Source of the DNA: Rhabditophanes sp. KR3021
Lineage: Eukaryota > Nematoda > Chromadorea > Rhabditida > Alloionematidae
Direction of reading: 5' to 3'
Assembly (NCBI GenBank): GCA_963281155.1
Contig: CAUJLY010000001.1
Span: 6,386,001-6,450,000 of the forward strand
DNA length: 64,000 nucleotides
A program made the translations under genes and the position numbers. Shown piece after piece: positions 1-9,570 of this stretch. Within the stretch, counting starts at the first letter, position 1. Every line of letters begins with the position of its first letter. Below the pieces are notes generated by a model. The model was given only the letters and a program-made list of their open reading frames with translations, had not been told where the DNA came from and made no database searches.

Positions 1-1
1 C

Positions 2-277
2 ATTAATAAAGCTAAATTTGAAATGAAAACATCTCCAACTCCTTCACTTCCTAGTTCATTTAAATCAGGAGATGGCGTTCTTGATTATGCTGCTTTTAGT
101 TCACCTACGAAAAAATCAAATATGAAGTTGCATATGTCTTCTAATTTCAAATCAACTCCTCCAACCATTTCATACTCTGGATGCGAAGAAGTTGTTGATT
201 ATACCATATGCTCACGACCACCAGTCATTCAAGAAATACCATCACCGGAAATAGTTAATGCTTTTGTTGGTAGTTAA
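2..277 (+). CDS. C-terminal part of an unknown protein (5' end outside window)
   Basis: The reading frame is open from the left edge and ends with TAA, giving about 91 residues. The peptide is rich in Ser, Pro, Lys and Thr, with no predicted membrane segment and no recognisable domain; it looks like a disordered C-terminal tail. AATAAA-type signals follow within 20 bases of the stop, which fits a true gene end. An in-frame ATG lies at base 23, but the frame continues upstream, so this is more likely the last exon than a whole gene. Function unknown. Confidence 0.5.
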   Translation: MNKAKFEMKTSPTPSLPSSFKSGDGVLDYAAFSSPTKKSNMKLHMSSNFKSTPPTISYSGCEEVVDYTICSRPPVIQEIPSPEIVNAFVGS

Positions 278-589
278 AAATGTAATAAATAATAAATATC
301 CTTTGTACCCTCTTTTTGTTATTAAACGAACACTCATAATATTGAATCTATTTTGCAATCAAGTTATTTATCATTTGAAAATTGATATTCTTCATAAATA
401 CAAACAAACCATTCAACTTCTATAGTTTCATAAACAAAAGTTTGACAAAGAACGTTCTATTCCAACACCATGTTTACTTATTTCTGTTTAGGATTAAATT
501 ACAATTCTGTTGCTTATTTGAGTCTTTTATGCTTCTCTAATTTAGAGTTGAACTGCCTATTGGAGAGCGCTCTTTGCAACACTTAAAAA
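278..589. other. Intergenic spacer
   Basis: Roughly 310 bases holding the 3' end of the left-edge gene (AATAAATAATAAAT just after its stop) and the presumed promoter and 5' UTR of the BTB gene. I see no clear TATA box or RNA gene. Confidence 0.5.
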
Positions 590-1468
590 ATGGAACCTTC
601 TATCAATTATGAAATTCTCCTAAATCAGAAGCAAATTGATGTCAGTGCGGGTAAATTCACAACCTCCGTGACATATTTAGGGTATGTTATCAACGTTGAC
701 TGTCAAAGTTTGGGAGATAGCAAAGAAAAGACACGTTTTATCGTGACCACACATGCTGAAGGAGAAGATATATATGAATTGGTTATTCATTGGAGACTAA
801 AGTGTGGAAGTTTTACTGAAGAGATTAAATTTGACTTTTGGGATGGACACCAAATTAAACTCTTGGAAGTAGTCATAGATGGGTTGCTGCATAATGATGT
901 GACGTTTGGCATTGCAATGGTTGAAGTCAAAAATGGTGCAGATTTATGTTGCCAAGCAGATTCAAGAGAATTTAAACTTAAATGTGGAGAAAATGTATAT
1001 TATGTGAATCTGGGTGAGTTCAAAGAAATTGCAGGAACTCTGTATCAAGAAATAGAAAAGGCTCAGAAGGAGGATAAATTTTTCGAAGTGAATCAGGTGA
1101 TGCCAGATGATTTTAAGGTATTTATTGAGGGATGTTTGAAGTACGACTCAATTAATGTGAATAGAAGAAATTACCTGACTTTGATGAGAGTGGCAAAACG
1201 GTTAAAGGCCAACAATTTACTTAGGACCATCGAGACGTTTTTAATCAGCGACAAAGAAATTCATGCTATTAGGAAGTTAGAAATCAGTGTAATCTATAGA
1301 ATGGCGCGCCTGTGCGATTCCGTCACTCGGTCATTTAGCGGCAATAGTTTAAAAATGATCGGCAGCCTCCACGAGTATATGGAAAAGAATGGAGAGAGTA
1401 TGGAAAATCAACACCCCTTGGTTTTAAAGATATTCGATATTGGGCATGATTATGTGTTGATAGCATAA
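590..1468 (+). CDS. BTB/POZ-domain protein with MATH-like N-terminus
   Basis: Intronless gene of 292 residues. The first ~125 residues are beta-rich with alternating hydrophobic residues, like the MATH sandwich that precedes BTB in many nematode proteins. Residues ~130-220 look like a BTB fold: a short strand pair (FKLKCGENVYYVNL), helices, a strand reading FFEVNQVMPDDFKVFIEGCL, then NYLTLMRVAKRLKANNLLRTIETFL, the usual BTB helix bundle. In nematodes such proteins are mostly Cullin-3 substrate adaptors; that role is inferred from the family. No signal peptide or membrane segment. The rest of the chain (~70 residues) is helical and could be BACK-like. The MATH call is weaker than the BTB call. 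Confidence 0.65.
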   Translation: MEPSINYEILLNQKQIDVSAGKFTTSVTYLGYVINVDCQSLGDSKEKTRFIVTTHAEGEDIYELVIHWRLKCGSFTEEIKFDFWDGHQIKLLEVVIDGLLHNDVTFGIAMVEVKNGADLCCQADSREFKLKCGENVYYVNLGEFKEIAGTLYQEIEKAQKEDKFFEVNQVMPDDFKVFIEGCLKYDSINVNRRNYLTLMRVAKRLKANNLLRTIETFLISDKEIHAIRKLEISVIYRMARLCDSVTRSFSGNSLKMIGSLHEYMEKNGESMENQHPLVLKIFDIGHDYVLIA

Positions 1469-1574
1469 ATTGCCCTCAAAATCTTTGTTTGTTTACAATT
1501 TCATTTATAAATAATAGTTTTGCGTAGGGACTGTGTCTTGGTATTAATAAATTTTCTTTTTGATTTCATTTTAA

Positions 1575-3915
1575 ATGGTTCATTTTCGGTGCATGTTCAC
1601 TTTATCTATTTTTATTGTTACCTATTTGACTTATTTTATTCAAGCTAGGGGGTTAGATAATGATTTTAAATGTCAATGCTCAGCTGTAACGTTTACTAAA
1701 GATGTACCAACTGCTTCGTTTAAAAGCAATGGATTCCCAAAAGAATATTGTAATCATCAAGATTGCGACTTCGAGGTAGTGTAGTCACTTATAATTATTA
1801 TACTTATTGTTTTAGATTGAAGCAAAAGAAGGAACATACATAATCGTTCATGTTGAACACTTTGAATTAGAACCCACGCATGATTATGTTGAAGTCTATC
1901 AAACGCAATTCACAAATGGCCAGCATATTGAAATTAAAATTGAAATATTATCTGGAACTTCGCCAATTCATACCATAGTTTCAGCTAATGGCGGTGGCTT
2001 GAGACTCCACTTCCACACTGATTCAACTGAATCCGATTATGCAGGATTTCGGATGCTATATAATAGAGCACCAATACCAAATCAAACAGACGTTTATTTC
2101 CGGGGTTGCCCTCTACCTTTTATTAATGTTACGTCAGAACAAGTAACTCCACTTAGTATGCATTTGTCACATCTGAGAGTAAGTGATTATGCCTGTTCTT
2201 TTCAACTTAATTCAACGTCGGCTATTGAGTTGTCTGTGACTAGTTTGCCCTCAAATGTTGAAATGAAGGTATGGGAGACGGAGAGTTTTCAATCTACTAA
2301 CCCTGAGAAGTCTAAAATGGCTACTATAACACATCACAAAGTTGAACAAGGACTGTATACAAATTTGAGGAGCAGAACTAATTCGGTGACAATTCGCTTT
2401 TACTTCAGAATAGCAGCACTTACAAACACAACTATGCCAATGTTAATTACTTACAAGAAAATTGTCAATCCTTGCCAATGTTTCCCGGATGTTTTCGAGA
2501 TGAATTTAAACCAAGAAGTGTCATATACTTCTCCCGGATGGCCAGATAATTATTGCAATGAGTTAAATTGCAAGACTAACTTAAAGATCAAAAATGTCGA
2601 TCCAAATGAGTGGCAATTTAAAATAAAAATTCACAAATTTGGAATGGAGAAGGACGTAGACTATTTGAATATTAATAATGGAGAATATAGGATAATACAA
2701 TTATCTTCAGAAGAAGTAGAGGAAACAGCAGAAGAAGAGAATCTTGCCTTTTTTATTTTGCAATCGACAGAACCAAATTTATACTTCAGGTCTGATCATT
2801 CAATAACAAAAGCTGGTTTTAACATAACACTGATAGCTCAGAAAATCGAAGACAAATGTAGATGTCCTACTGGTCCAAGCAGAAAACAACTGGAATTCAA
2901 GGAAGCCTCTAGTTTGAACTTTAACTTTAGCTTTCCTAATTCATGCCAAAATATTGACTGCTTTGTGAATATTTCAAAGTTCGATACTGAGCTCGCACAT
3001 CACTTTCACTTTGTTTTGAAGGAAAACATGAGTCCGATGGAGCATGTAATTGTCACCAAAGGAGAAATAGCTAAAAACAATGAGGGCAAAATTCGTTTTG
3101 GACATGCTGATAATACTATAACTCAAGATGAATTTGAAATTACTGATCCGCCATACACAATGATTTGGTATCATCGCGCAGAAGCTAAACTGGATATCTA
3201 CAATGAAACAAAGATTGAAATTAATTATTTCCCAGTATTACACTGTGACTGCATAAATAATACATTTCACGCAACGGAAGGCGTTTGGAATAAATTGACC
3301 TCACCTGATTATCCGCAGAGTTATTGTAATGATCTTGATTGCCTGTACCACATTACTTCTGACGAAGGTTCGTTGAATAAGTGATTTTTTAATTTTTAAT
3401 ACTTTTTGTAGGTTATAATGTTGTGGTTAATGTCACGGAGGTCAAGACTGAAGCTCGTCACGACGTTTTAGCAATTTTCAATGGTCCATTCAATAATGGC
3501 ACGCATATAGGAATGTTCTATGGAATTACTTACCCATCTGGAATGATTCAAAGTTCGGGTAATAACATAACAATTTCCTTCACAACAGACTCTTCGATTG
3601 TATCCAAGGGATGGTCATTGCAATTTTCTCAGGTTGAATCTGAAGAATTGAAGCTAGCTCGTCGCAACAAAAAGTCTGTGTTGGCAGTTTTTTTGTGGAT
3701 TTTACTGATCGTCGCCATCTGTACGTTTGGCTATTTTGCCTATGACTATGTTAAAACCAAACACTGGTATCCCTACCAGAATCCTGTTTCATATCAAAAT
3801 ATTACTCAGAGAACAGGGTAACTTTCTTAAATAGTTTAATTAATTAAAAGTTTATAGAGCTCCAATCATGACATTCCGAAATGACAATCACGAGCAAGCG
3901 AGCCAAATCTTCTAA
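1575..3915 (+). CDS. Type I membrane protein with about four CUB-like repeats
   Basis: Four exons (1575-1775, 1816-3367, 3412-3817, 3858-3915) join in frame to 738 residues. Residues 1-25 form a signal peptide. The ectodomain has successive CUB-like modules, each opening with a CxC pair and then a conserved 'SPxxPxxYCNxxxC' stretch: CQCSAVTF, CQCFPDVF..SPGWPDNYC, CRCPTG, and CDCINNTF..SPDYPQSYC. Many N-glycosylation sequons are present. A transmembrane helix (VLAVFLWILLIVAICTFGYFAY) precedes a cytoplasmic tail of about 45 residues that ends in the fourth exon. CUB modules bind proteins or carbohydrates outside the cell; nematodes have expanded such genes. The first and third introns (40 nt) end in TTTTAG and TTATAG; the second (44 nt) ends in TTGTAG. 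Ligand unknown. Confidence 0.75.
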
Positions 3916-4312
3916 TGTGATACAAGTTCTTATTATCATTTAATATCTTTCAAGTAAAGGAACTATTTAAATATTTTATTCTTTTACAACGATCGTTCTA
4001 ATTGAAATTGGTTTTAATAAAATGTTCTCAAGTTAGCATAGATAAATACAATTTGTGTATGAGACCATGCAGTTATTTGTAATTTCCAAAATATAAATTA
4101 AAAAGGTAATTACAAAAATAAGTTTACGTTCGAATAAAGAGCATGTGAACGTTTTAAAAAACCAAACATGATATGATGTAAGCATTAATTTATTGTTAAT
4201 ATAACGTGCAATTATCAATTTAATCTGCTTAGATAAGATTGATAAAAGTCTTTACGGATCTAAATAATTACTATAAAGCAAGTGGAAATTATCAAGTACA
4301 TCGTAGTCAAAT
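3916..4312. other. Intergenic spacer
   Basis: About 400 AT-rich bases: the 3' UTR of the CUB gene (AATAAAATG near 4017) and the promoter side of the next gene, with a TATAAAG sequence at 4272-4278, 35-40 bases before its start. Short minus-strand frames here have no protein-like character. Confidence 0.4.
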
Positions 4313-5792
4313 ATGAATAAACTAAACTTTATTGTTTTATTAGCTATTTCCCTTTTTGTCACTTTAGAAGGGTCAGCAGACACAGACGGAACCGATTTTG
4401 TGTTTTCATTTACTTCGAATTTTGCTTATAGCTTCGCTGGAAATACAAGTGTTATTGTAATTCCAACTAAAAGAGATGCTCATTGTACTTTCAAATATAC
4501 ACAAAAATCTAATAGCAAAGTCACTTCAATTCAAATGACAGCTCTTTATGGCAAGACAAACGAGGTAATTACATATTGAACAATTAATTAATACATTCTT
4601 GAAGTTCTTTTTTGATTCTCGTGAAATTGTTATGAATACAGATGTCTTTAGGGATCCATTCAGTGATACAGCTGTAAGTGATTTCCGTATCTTTGCCGCA
4701 TGTAACCAAGAAGTAAAACTTATTGGAAAATTTTTCGATCAATACAGTTCTTCAGCCGACATTTTCTTGATTCAATCGACAAAAAATGCCGGAAATAAAT
4801 TTAATTTTGGCGTACCACCTCAATTCAGCAGTTCAAAGGGATTTATTTCAATCTTACCCGTTCAACAATATCAAACTATTAGTATTGATGTCAGTTCTTA
4901 CATTAATGGCACTTTCTTTGCAAAAAAAACTCTCAACTACGATGCTAGTATTGGTAAAAACCAGCATTACCTAAGTATAAGTCCAAACACTGAAGAAACT
5001 GATTTTGATGTGACAATTGTCGTTTCAGCTTCTGCCCCAATTTTCTTGTCATATGTTACTCCATGGGTTACATCAAGCAACTTCTTTGATGATTCGTGCG
5101 GCAAATCATGTTATATGAATTACGTTCAATTGACCCCAATGCCAGTTGTCACAAAACAATGTAACGTTCAATTGTTCCCGGCTGAGCAGAGAATTATCAC
5201 AGATGATTACACATCAAAACTTTACGTTTCACCTCCAAATGTTGAAGGTGTCTGTTACGAAAACTTTGCTTTAATTTTATATAACAAAAATAATTTAAAC
5301 GGAGAATACAAGCCAATTGAAAGTTTTGAAACAAACACAATTTCATTGGAAACAACTTCAGAAATTGGATCTTTAAGTAAAGCAGGCCAAATGCCGATGT
5401 ATAGATTCGGATCTATTATGCAAAAACCAGATATGGTGACTTCAGTAGGACATTTTGCTCATTATGTTCCTAGTATCCAAGAATGGGTTACTGGAGAAAC
5501 TCACTTTTATACCTTAGAAAATAACTGCGTAATTGAATTTTACGCAGATGCTATTGGCAGTATTCCTACATTTATCGAGCTTGACAAGAAACCTTTATCT
5601 ACTTATGATTATGAAAGAAAGAATATGCATTACTTTGCAAATACATACTCACGTTTTTCAGTCAAAATTAGTGGAGAAGGTTTACATACTTTTGAGAATA
5701 ATGGTAACTACGTTTTGTATGTCGTTTGTGATAAGCTTTTCTGGAAATATGGAGCCGTCGGATACGTGGGAGGTTTCAATAAAAGAAAATAA
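4313..5792 (+). CDS. Secreted IgGFc-binding-like protein (FCGBP N-terminal domain family)
   Basis: Two exons (4313-4564 and 4605-5792; 40-nt intron ending TTGAAG, a less usual acceptor) give 479 residues in one frame. Residues 1-22 are a signal peptide. The remainder is one beta-rich domain beginning TDGTDFVFSFTSNFAY, which fits the IgGFc-binding N-terminal domain found in FCGBP and in many nematode secreted proteins; repeated 'Fxxxxxxx(V/I)xI' strands and paired Cys (SCGKSCYMNYVQLTPMP) support this. No C-terminal membrane segment is seen, so it is probably secreted. In vertebrates the domain sits in mucus proteins; the nematode role is not known. The family call rests on pattern recognition and should be tested with a profile search. 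Confidence 0.6.
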
Positions 5793-6887
5793 TTCGTATA
5801 TTTTAAAAAATTAATTTTAAACTCCTCAATAAATTTTAATTATGCATTTGGGTTATAGTTTTCTTGTCATTTACTTGCTCATTTATTAAATTTACATAAC
5901 AATTATTTGGATATAAATTATAAACCATTAAAAGCTACATTTTTCTTCATTTGATAGACATGTAATCTAGCTCTATATCATCAAACATCTAGTAAGAAAT
6001 AGTTATACAAGTTGTTTTTATCTTTCTTTATTTAATCTTATTTCAGTATGACACATATGTCTGCTGAATTGCTTAAAAACTAGATGAAATATAAATCTTA
6101 CTCATCATTTAATTAATTCCTATGAATATACACACATAATACATATATCACTTCTTTTACTCAATAAATACTTCATTTAATTTACTTTCTTTTTACTTAT
6201 TTTAAACAACATACAAACAAATATTTATACAATAAAATTACAATATTAATTAAGACCGAAAAGTTCTAAAAATCACCGACAACATTCTCAAGGAAGTTAG
6301 AATCGGTGTCTTCTATTAGTTTGCTTATAAATATGGATACTATGCACTGAAATAATTATAGTTGAAAATATTTTTTACATACAATATTAATTAAGTTGGG
6401 GGAAGACGATAGGCGCAATTAAGGGTTTATATGTGAATGTATTATATAATAAAGGATGTACAAAAATATTATAGGAATCGAAATGTAGATAGATAAAGAT
6501 TAGGCAATTTTTGAAGACAATAAATTTAATTTGTTGAAAGTAGAGACATCTTTCCTTTGTTTCTTGCATGAGATCATTTAATTGTATTTTTGGACGGGAT
6601 ATCGTACACACACATTTCGATTAATACCGTAACCATGGAATCTTCTTATTTGGACATTTTTTATATCCCTCTTCTAATAAAGGCATCAAAAAACCTTCAC
6701 CATAAATATATATATAAAACAATCTTCTTTCACTTTTGAATCATTATCTGAACACCGGGATACATATATTGTAAAGCAATAAATAAGGATATATTTTGAA
6801 AGATATTTAAAGAACCAATTTATCAGAATCCTTTCTATTTGAAATATATGACGTGCCTTTGTCCCATCATCTTGCTTCCTACCTCCA
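5793..6887. other. Intergenic region between convergent genes
   Basis: About 1.1 kb of AT-rich sequence holding the 3' UTRs of the IgGFc-like gene (AATAAATTT at ~5828) and of the minus-strand nuclear-protein gene. A 74-codon minus-strand frame at 6387-6611 lacks protein-like composition. No repeats or RNA genes recognised. Confidence 0.4.
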
Positions 6888-8058
6888 TTACTTGTCTAAT
6901 CTTGCCCGTTTAATGTTATCAAAAAAACGTAATGCTGGCAAAGAACCCCCACTTGTCGAGAAGATGCCAGAACATTGAGCAGGGAGTAATTTATCTACAA
7001 ACAAATTATCTCCCTTTCTTTTTAGGCCGTGATGGTGTTCTTGAAGAAAGGTGTGATTGTTTAAAGGTGATTGAATAGGTCCATTAGACATCGATGCCAT
7101 TTTTCTTTGCAAATCTTAAAAAACATTAATTATAATTGCATTCTTCAACATACCAATAAACTCATGATTACCTAGTAAATTATTTTCCAATGTAGTTTGA
7201 ATGTATCTGGCATGAATTCTTTGCCCAAACATTTCTCCTAAATCGAGACTACTGGCAAGTTTAGATAACCGGATGGCTGCTAAAATAAATCAACATTATT
7301 CATGTACACATTTTTGATATTCAAATAGTTAAAGGGCAACAGATGTGTAACTTACCATACTCATCCGCAAACGAAGTTCCATTCAAATAAATTCTTTTTA
7401 CATTCTCAACTGTCATAGAAAGGATATTAAGAAGATCTTCAATGATTCCTAGTCTCTTCATTTGAAGCCAAAACTCGGTTGGGGAAGATTCCATGACTTT
7501 CTTAATATGATCAAAATTAATTGTATTAGGGGGACGTTGTTGATTGTTGTTGGCAGCAAAATTAGATAATAAGGGATTTTGGTTGTTTGACATAGTTTGT
7601 GCCATTTGAAGTTGCTTTTGTTGTTCCAACAAAGCCGACAAAAACCCATTTATTTGTGGTCCATTATTAGTTAAATTGTTGTTATTGTGGTGGTTATTAT
7701 TATTAGTATTATGAGTTGACAGACTTGCCCCAATCATCGAAGATGATGTCACCGATGCCTCAGATGAAGTTGAAGAATCGGTAATGATGGATGAAGAAGA
7801 TTGATGGAGGACGGAGGAATTGGGCGATTCTGTTTTCATTTCATTTAGTGCCTTCTCCATTTCGTTTTCTTCGTTGTGGAGATTGTTGTTCATGCTTTTG
7901 GTTACAAAGTCTAGCAACAGTTGGCTAGGCTTTCGATCCATGAAAGATCCATCTAACCCAATGTCATCATCGTGAAATCCTAAATCTGATGTTGTTGGTT
8001 CACCATTTTGAAACATCTTTGTTGCATGCTCAAGACCATGTAACGAATCTGACAACAT
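6888..8058 (-). CDS. Ser/Asn-rich nuclear-type protein with a helical domain, possibly GMEB-related
   Basis: Three exons (7356-8058, 7172-7279, 6888-7114) join in frame to 345 residues, taking the ATG at 8058; a splice acceptor (TTCTAG) just upstream means this may be an internal exon of a longer gene. Residues 1-85 are acidic. Residues ~85-185 are a low-complexity Ser/Asn/Gln linker with runs such as NNNNHHNNNN. Residues ~200-275 form a helical block starting FWLQMKRLGIIEDLL and spanning the three-exon junctions (IRLSKLASSLDLGEMFG), well conserved in style. The tail has basic clusters (LKRKGD, IKRARLDK) that could be nuclear localisation signals. I do not recognise the family with certainty. 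The SAND gene lies directly upstream on the same strand, and GMEB-type proteins have a helical region after SAND, so the two may be one gene; I could not find a clean splice path linking them. Confidence 0.6.
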
Positions 8059-8359
8059 TTTCCTAGAATTCTTTATATAATTTCTAGAATGGCATAAATT
8101 GATTAATATATTTAAACGTGTTTTTTGAATAAATTTTTTTGTTAAAACCATATAAACTTTTGTTGCAAGGCTATCAAACGTCAGATAAACAATTTAATGT
8201 TAACAGTTCGACATTTAAGTAAAGCATGGACATCTTAGACGTTTCTTTATTATTTTGTTAGAATAAATTAATTTTTGTTGTTAGGAGGCGAATAGTTGCG
8301 GAATTTGATTCTAATTTTTAAACTTTTTAGAATGAATTCCAATATCAACTCTGCTAACT

Positions 8360-8785
8360 GGACACACTGATTCTAAGAATCTACAAATGTTCGCATTTCA
8401 ACGCAAGTTTTGCTAGTAGATTTCACTTCACCAATCTTACATGTGACGACCTTCAAGTTTTGCATGATGCCTTTAGAACAAAGACCAACAAAATGACTTT
8501 AGCTGAGTTGGAGGAATTCTTTTTGGAGGAGGCAAAGGGTGGGGAAGAAGGAGAGAGTGTTTCTGAACTGAAAGGGGCCTATGAATTAAGGATTGGAAAT
8601 ACAAGTACATATCTGCGATGGAAAGAATTGGAAATCATGAACGTGAGTGTGCATATATCTCGCGTGGCAATGGTCTGAGTTCGAAGAAAGTGGAGAAGAT
8701 CATCGCAAATCACCAACTGTGGCCACGGAAAGGCCAGCATGAAAGAAACTTACCTCCTAAACTCAGTCAATGCCTGTGCAATTGA
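8360..8785 (+). pseudogene. Coding-like plus-strand segment with a frame break
   Basis: Two protein-like frames follow one another on the plus strand. Frame one (8360 to ~8635) is acidic and helical (e.g. KMTLAELEEFFLEEAKGG, RIGNTSTYLRWKELEI). Frame two (~8590-8785) reads NHERECAYISRGNGLSSK, then KVEKIIANHQLWPRKGQ, and ends with TGA. They overlap near 8600-8640 and would need a +1/-1 shift or an unseen splice to be one protein. The local composition is less AT-rich than its surroundings. Complicating this, the minus strand of the same interval also has a plausible Ser/Pro-rich exon in frame with the SAND gene. I read this as a decayed gene or transposon fragment, unidentified. Confidence 0.35.
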
Positions 8786-8914
8786 GCTATCGTGACTAGA
8801 ATGGTCTTCGAAGCAAAATCTATCGTTGAGACCCATTTTTAATTTGCGTCCTTTTTATTTTTGTTTTAATAAACTATTTCCTCCATACTTACCTAAAACA
8901 AAAAAAAGATTAGA

Positions 8915-9359
8915 TTAGATTACTAAAGGGATCACTGACCTGGAATGACATTTTAATGAACATCGTAAGTCATGCTCGTAAAAGTCTATCACCTTCATTT
9001 CCATCAAAGTCCTTAAATTATATCTTCCAATTCTAATTGAACCTTTCCAATCTTTTTGCTTATCCTTCTGAGCTTGGACGGTAAAGTGACGTGGTGTAAT
9101 TAAAGTTCCTGACAAATGAAAAAATGCATAATTGAATAAATTTATTCATGAACTTACCCTCATGCTCGATGCATTTACAATGAATTCCAGGACACAAAAA
9201 TTTGTCCATATGCAAAGTTCCAAACAAAGTGCCACATCTGACTTCTAAAAACTTGTTGTCTTTAATGCCAAGTTCACTGGTTTTGATATCAGCTATTGTA
9301 GCAGTAAAAGCTGCACTGACATCGATTCCAGAACCAATGTCCGCAATTTCAGTTTTCAT
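8915..9359 (-). CDS. GMEB-type SAND-domain transcription factor
   Basis: Two exons (9158-9359 and 8915-9108) join in frame. The product carries a nearly complete SAND domain: LEVRCGTLFGTLHMDKFLC, then PGIHCKCIEHEG, LITPRHF, the KDWK core (KQKDWKGSIRIGRYNLRTL) and DFYEHDLRCSLKCHSR. SAND is a DNA-binding fold; the CPGI...KCIE and KDWK motifs and the trailing Cys pattern match the GMEB subgroup, where a zinc ion stabilises the end of the domain. The frame stops at 8915, but a good donor (AG/GTCAGT) lies after CHSR at 8940, and an exon at 8754-8819 (FCFEDHSSHDSS...) fits in phase, so the real protein is probably longer. The start ATG at 9359 has a nearby acceptor upstream and may be internal. Expected location is the nucleus. 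Confidence 0.75.
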
Positions 9360-9461
9360 TTCTCACCGGAACTTGAAAAGCTAATAAAAATAGACAGGTA
9401 AATAGTACCAGAATGTTAAAAAGTATGCCTTAGCACCAAATTAAAGTTTGTTTTGCTCTAG

Positions 9462-9570
9462 TGGCGCCTACGAATCATTTAAAAAGTTAATTGAAGTTAA
9501 TTTGATTGTTGACGAAGAAACACGCGACGCGCCTTTGATAAAAGTAAAAAACATCGAATTAGGTGGTTAG
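9462..9570 (+). pseudogene. Isolated candidate 3'-terminal exon
   Basis: A splice-acceptor-like TTTTGCTCTAG is followed by 35 codons that read like protein (AYESFKKLIEVNLIVDEETR, then APLIKVKNIELGG) and a TAG. The GC content is locally raised. No matching upstream exon was found, so it may be the tail of a gene I cannot assemble, or a fragment. Low confidence. Confidence 0.25.

Noticed and set aside
6888..8058. LIN-14 orthologue as identity for the Ser/Asn-rich nuclear protein
   Set aside because: Considered because of the long adjacent desert and BEN-like helices, but I found no CCCTGAG (lin-4 seed match) sites in the 3' flank and could not recall a convincing match.
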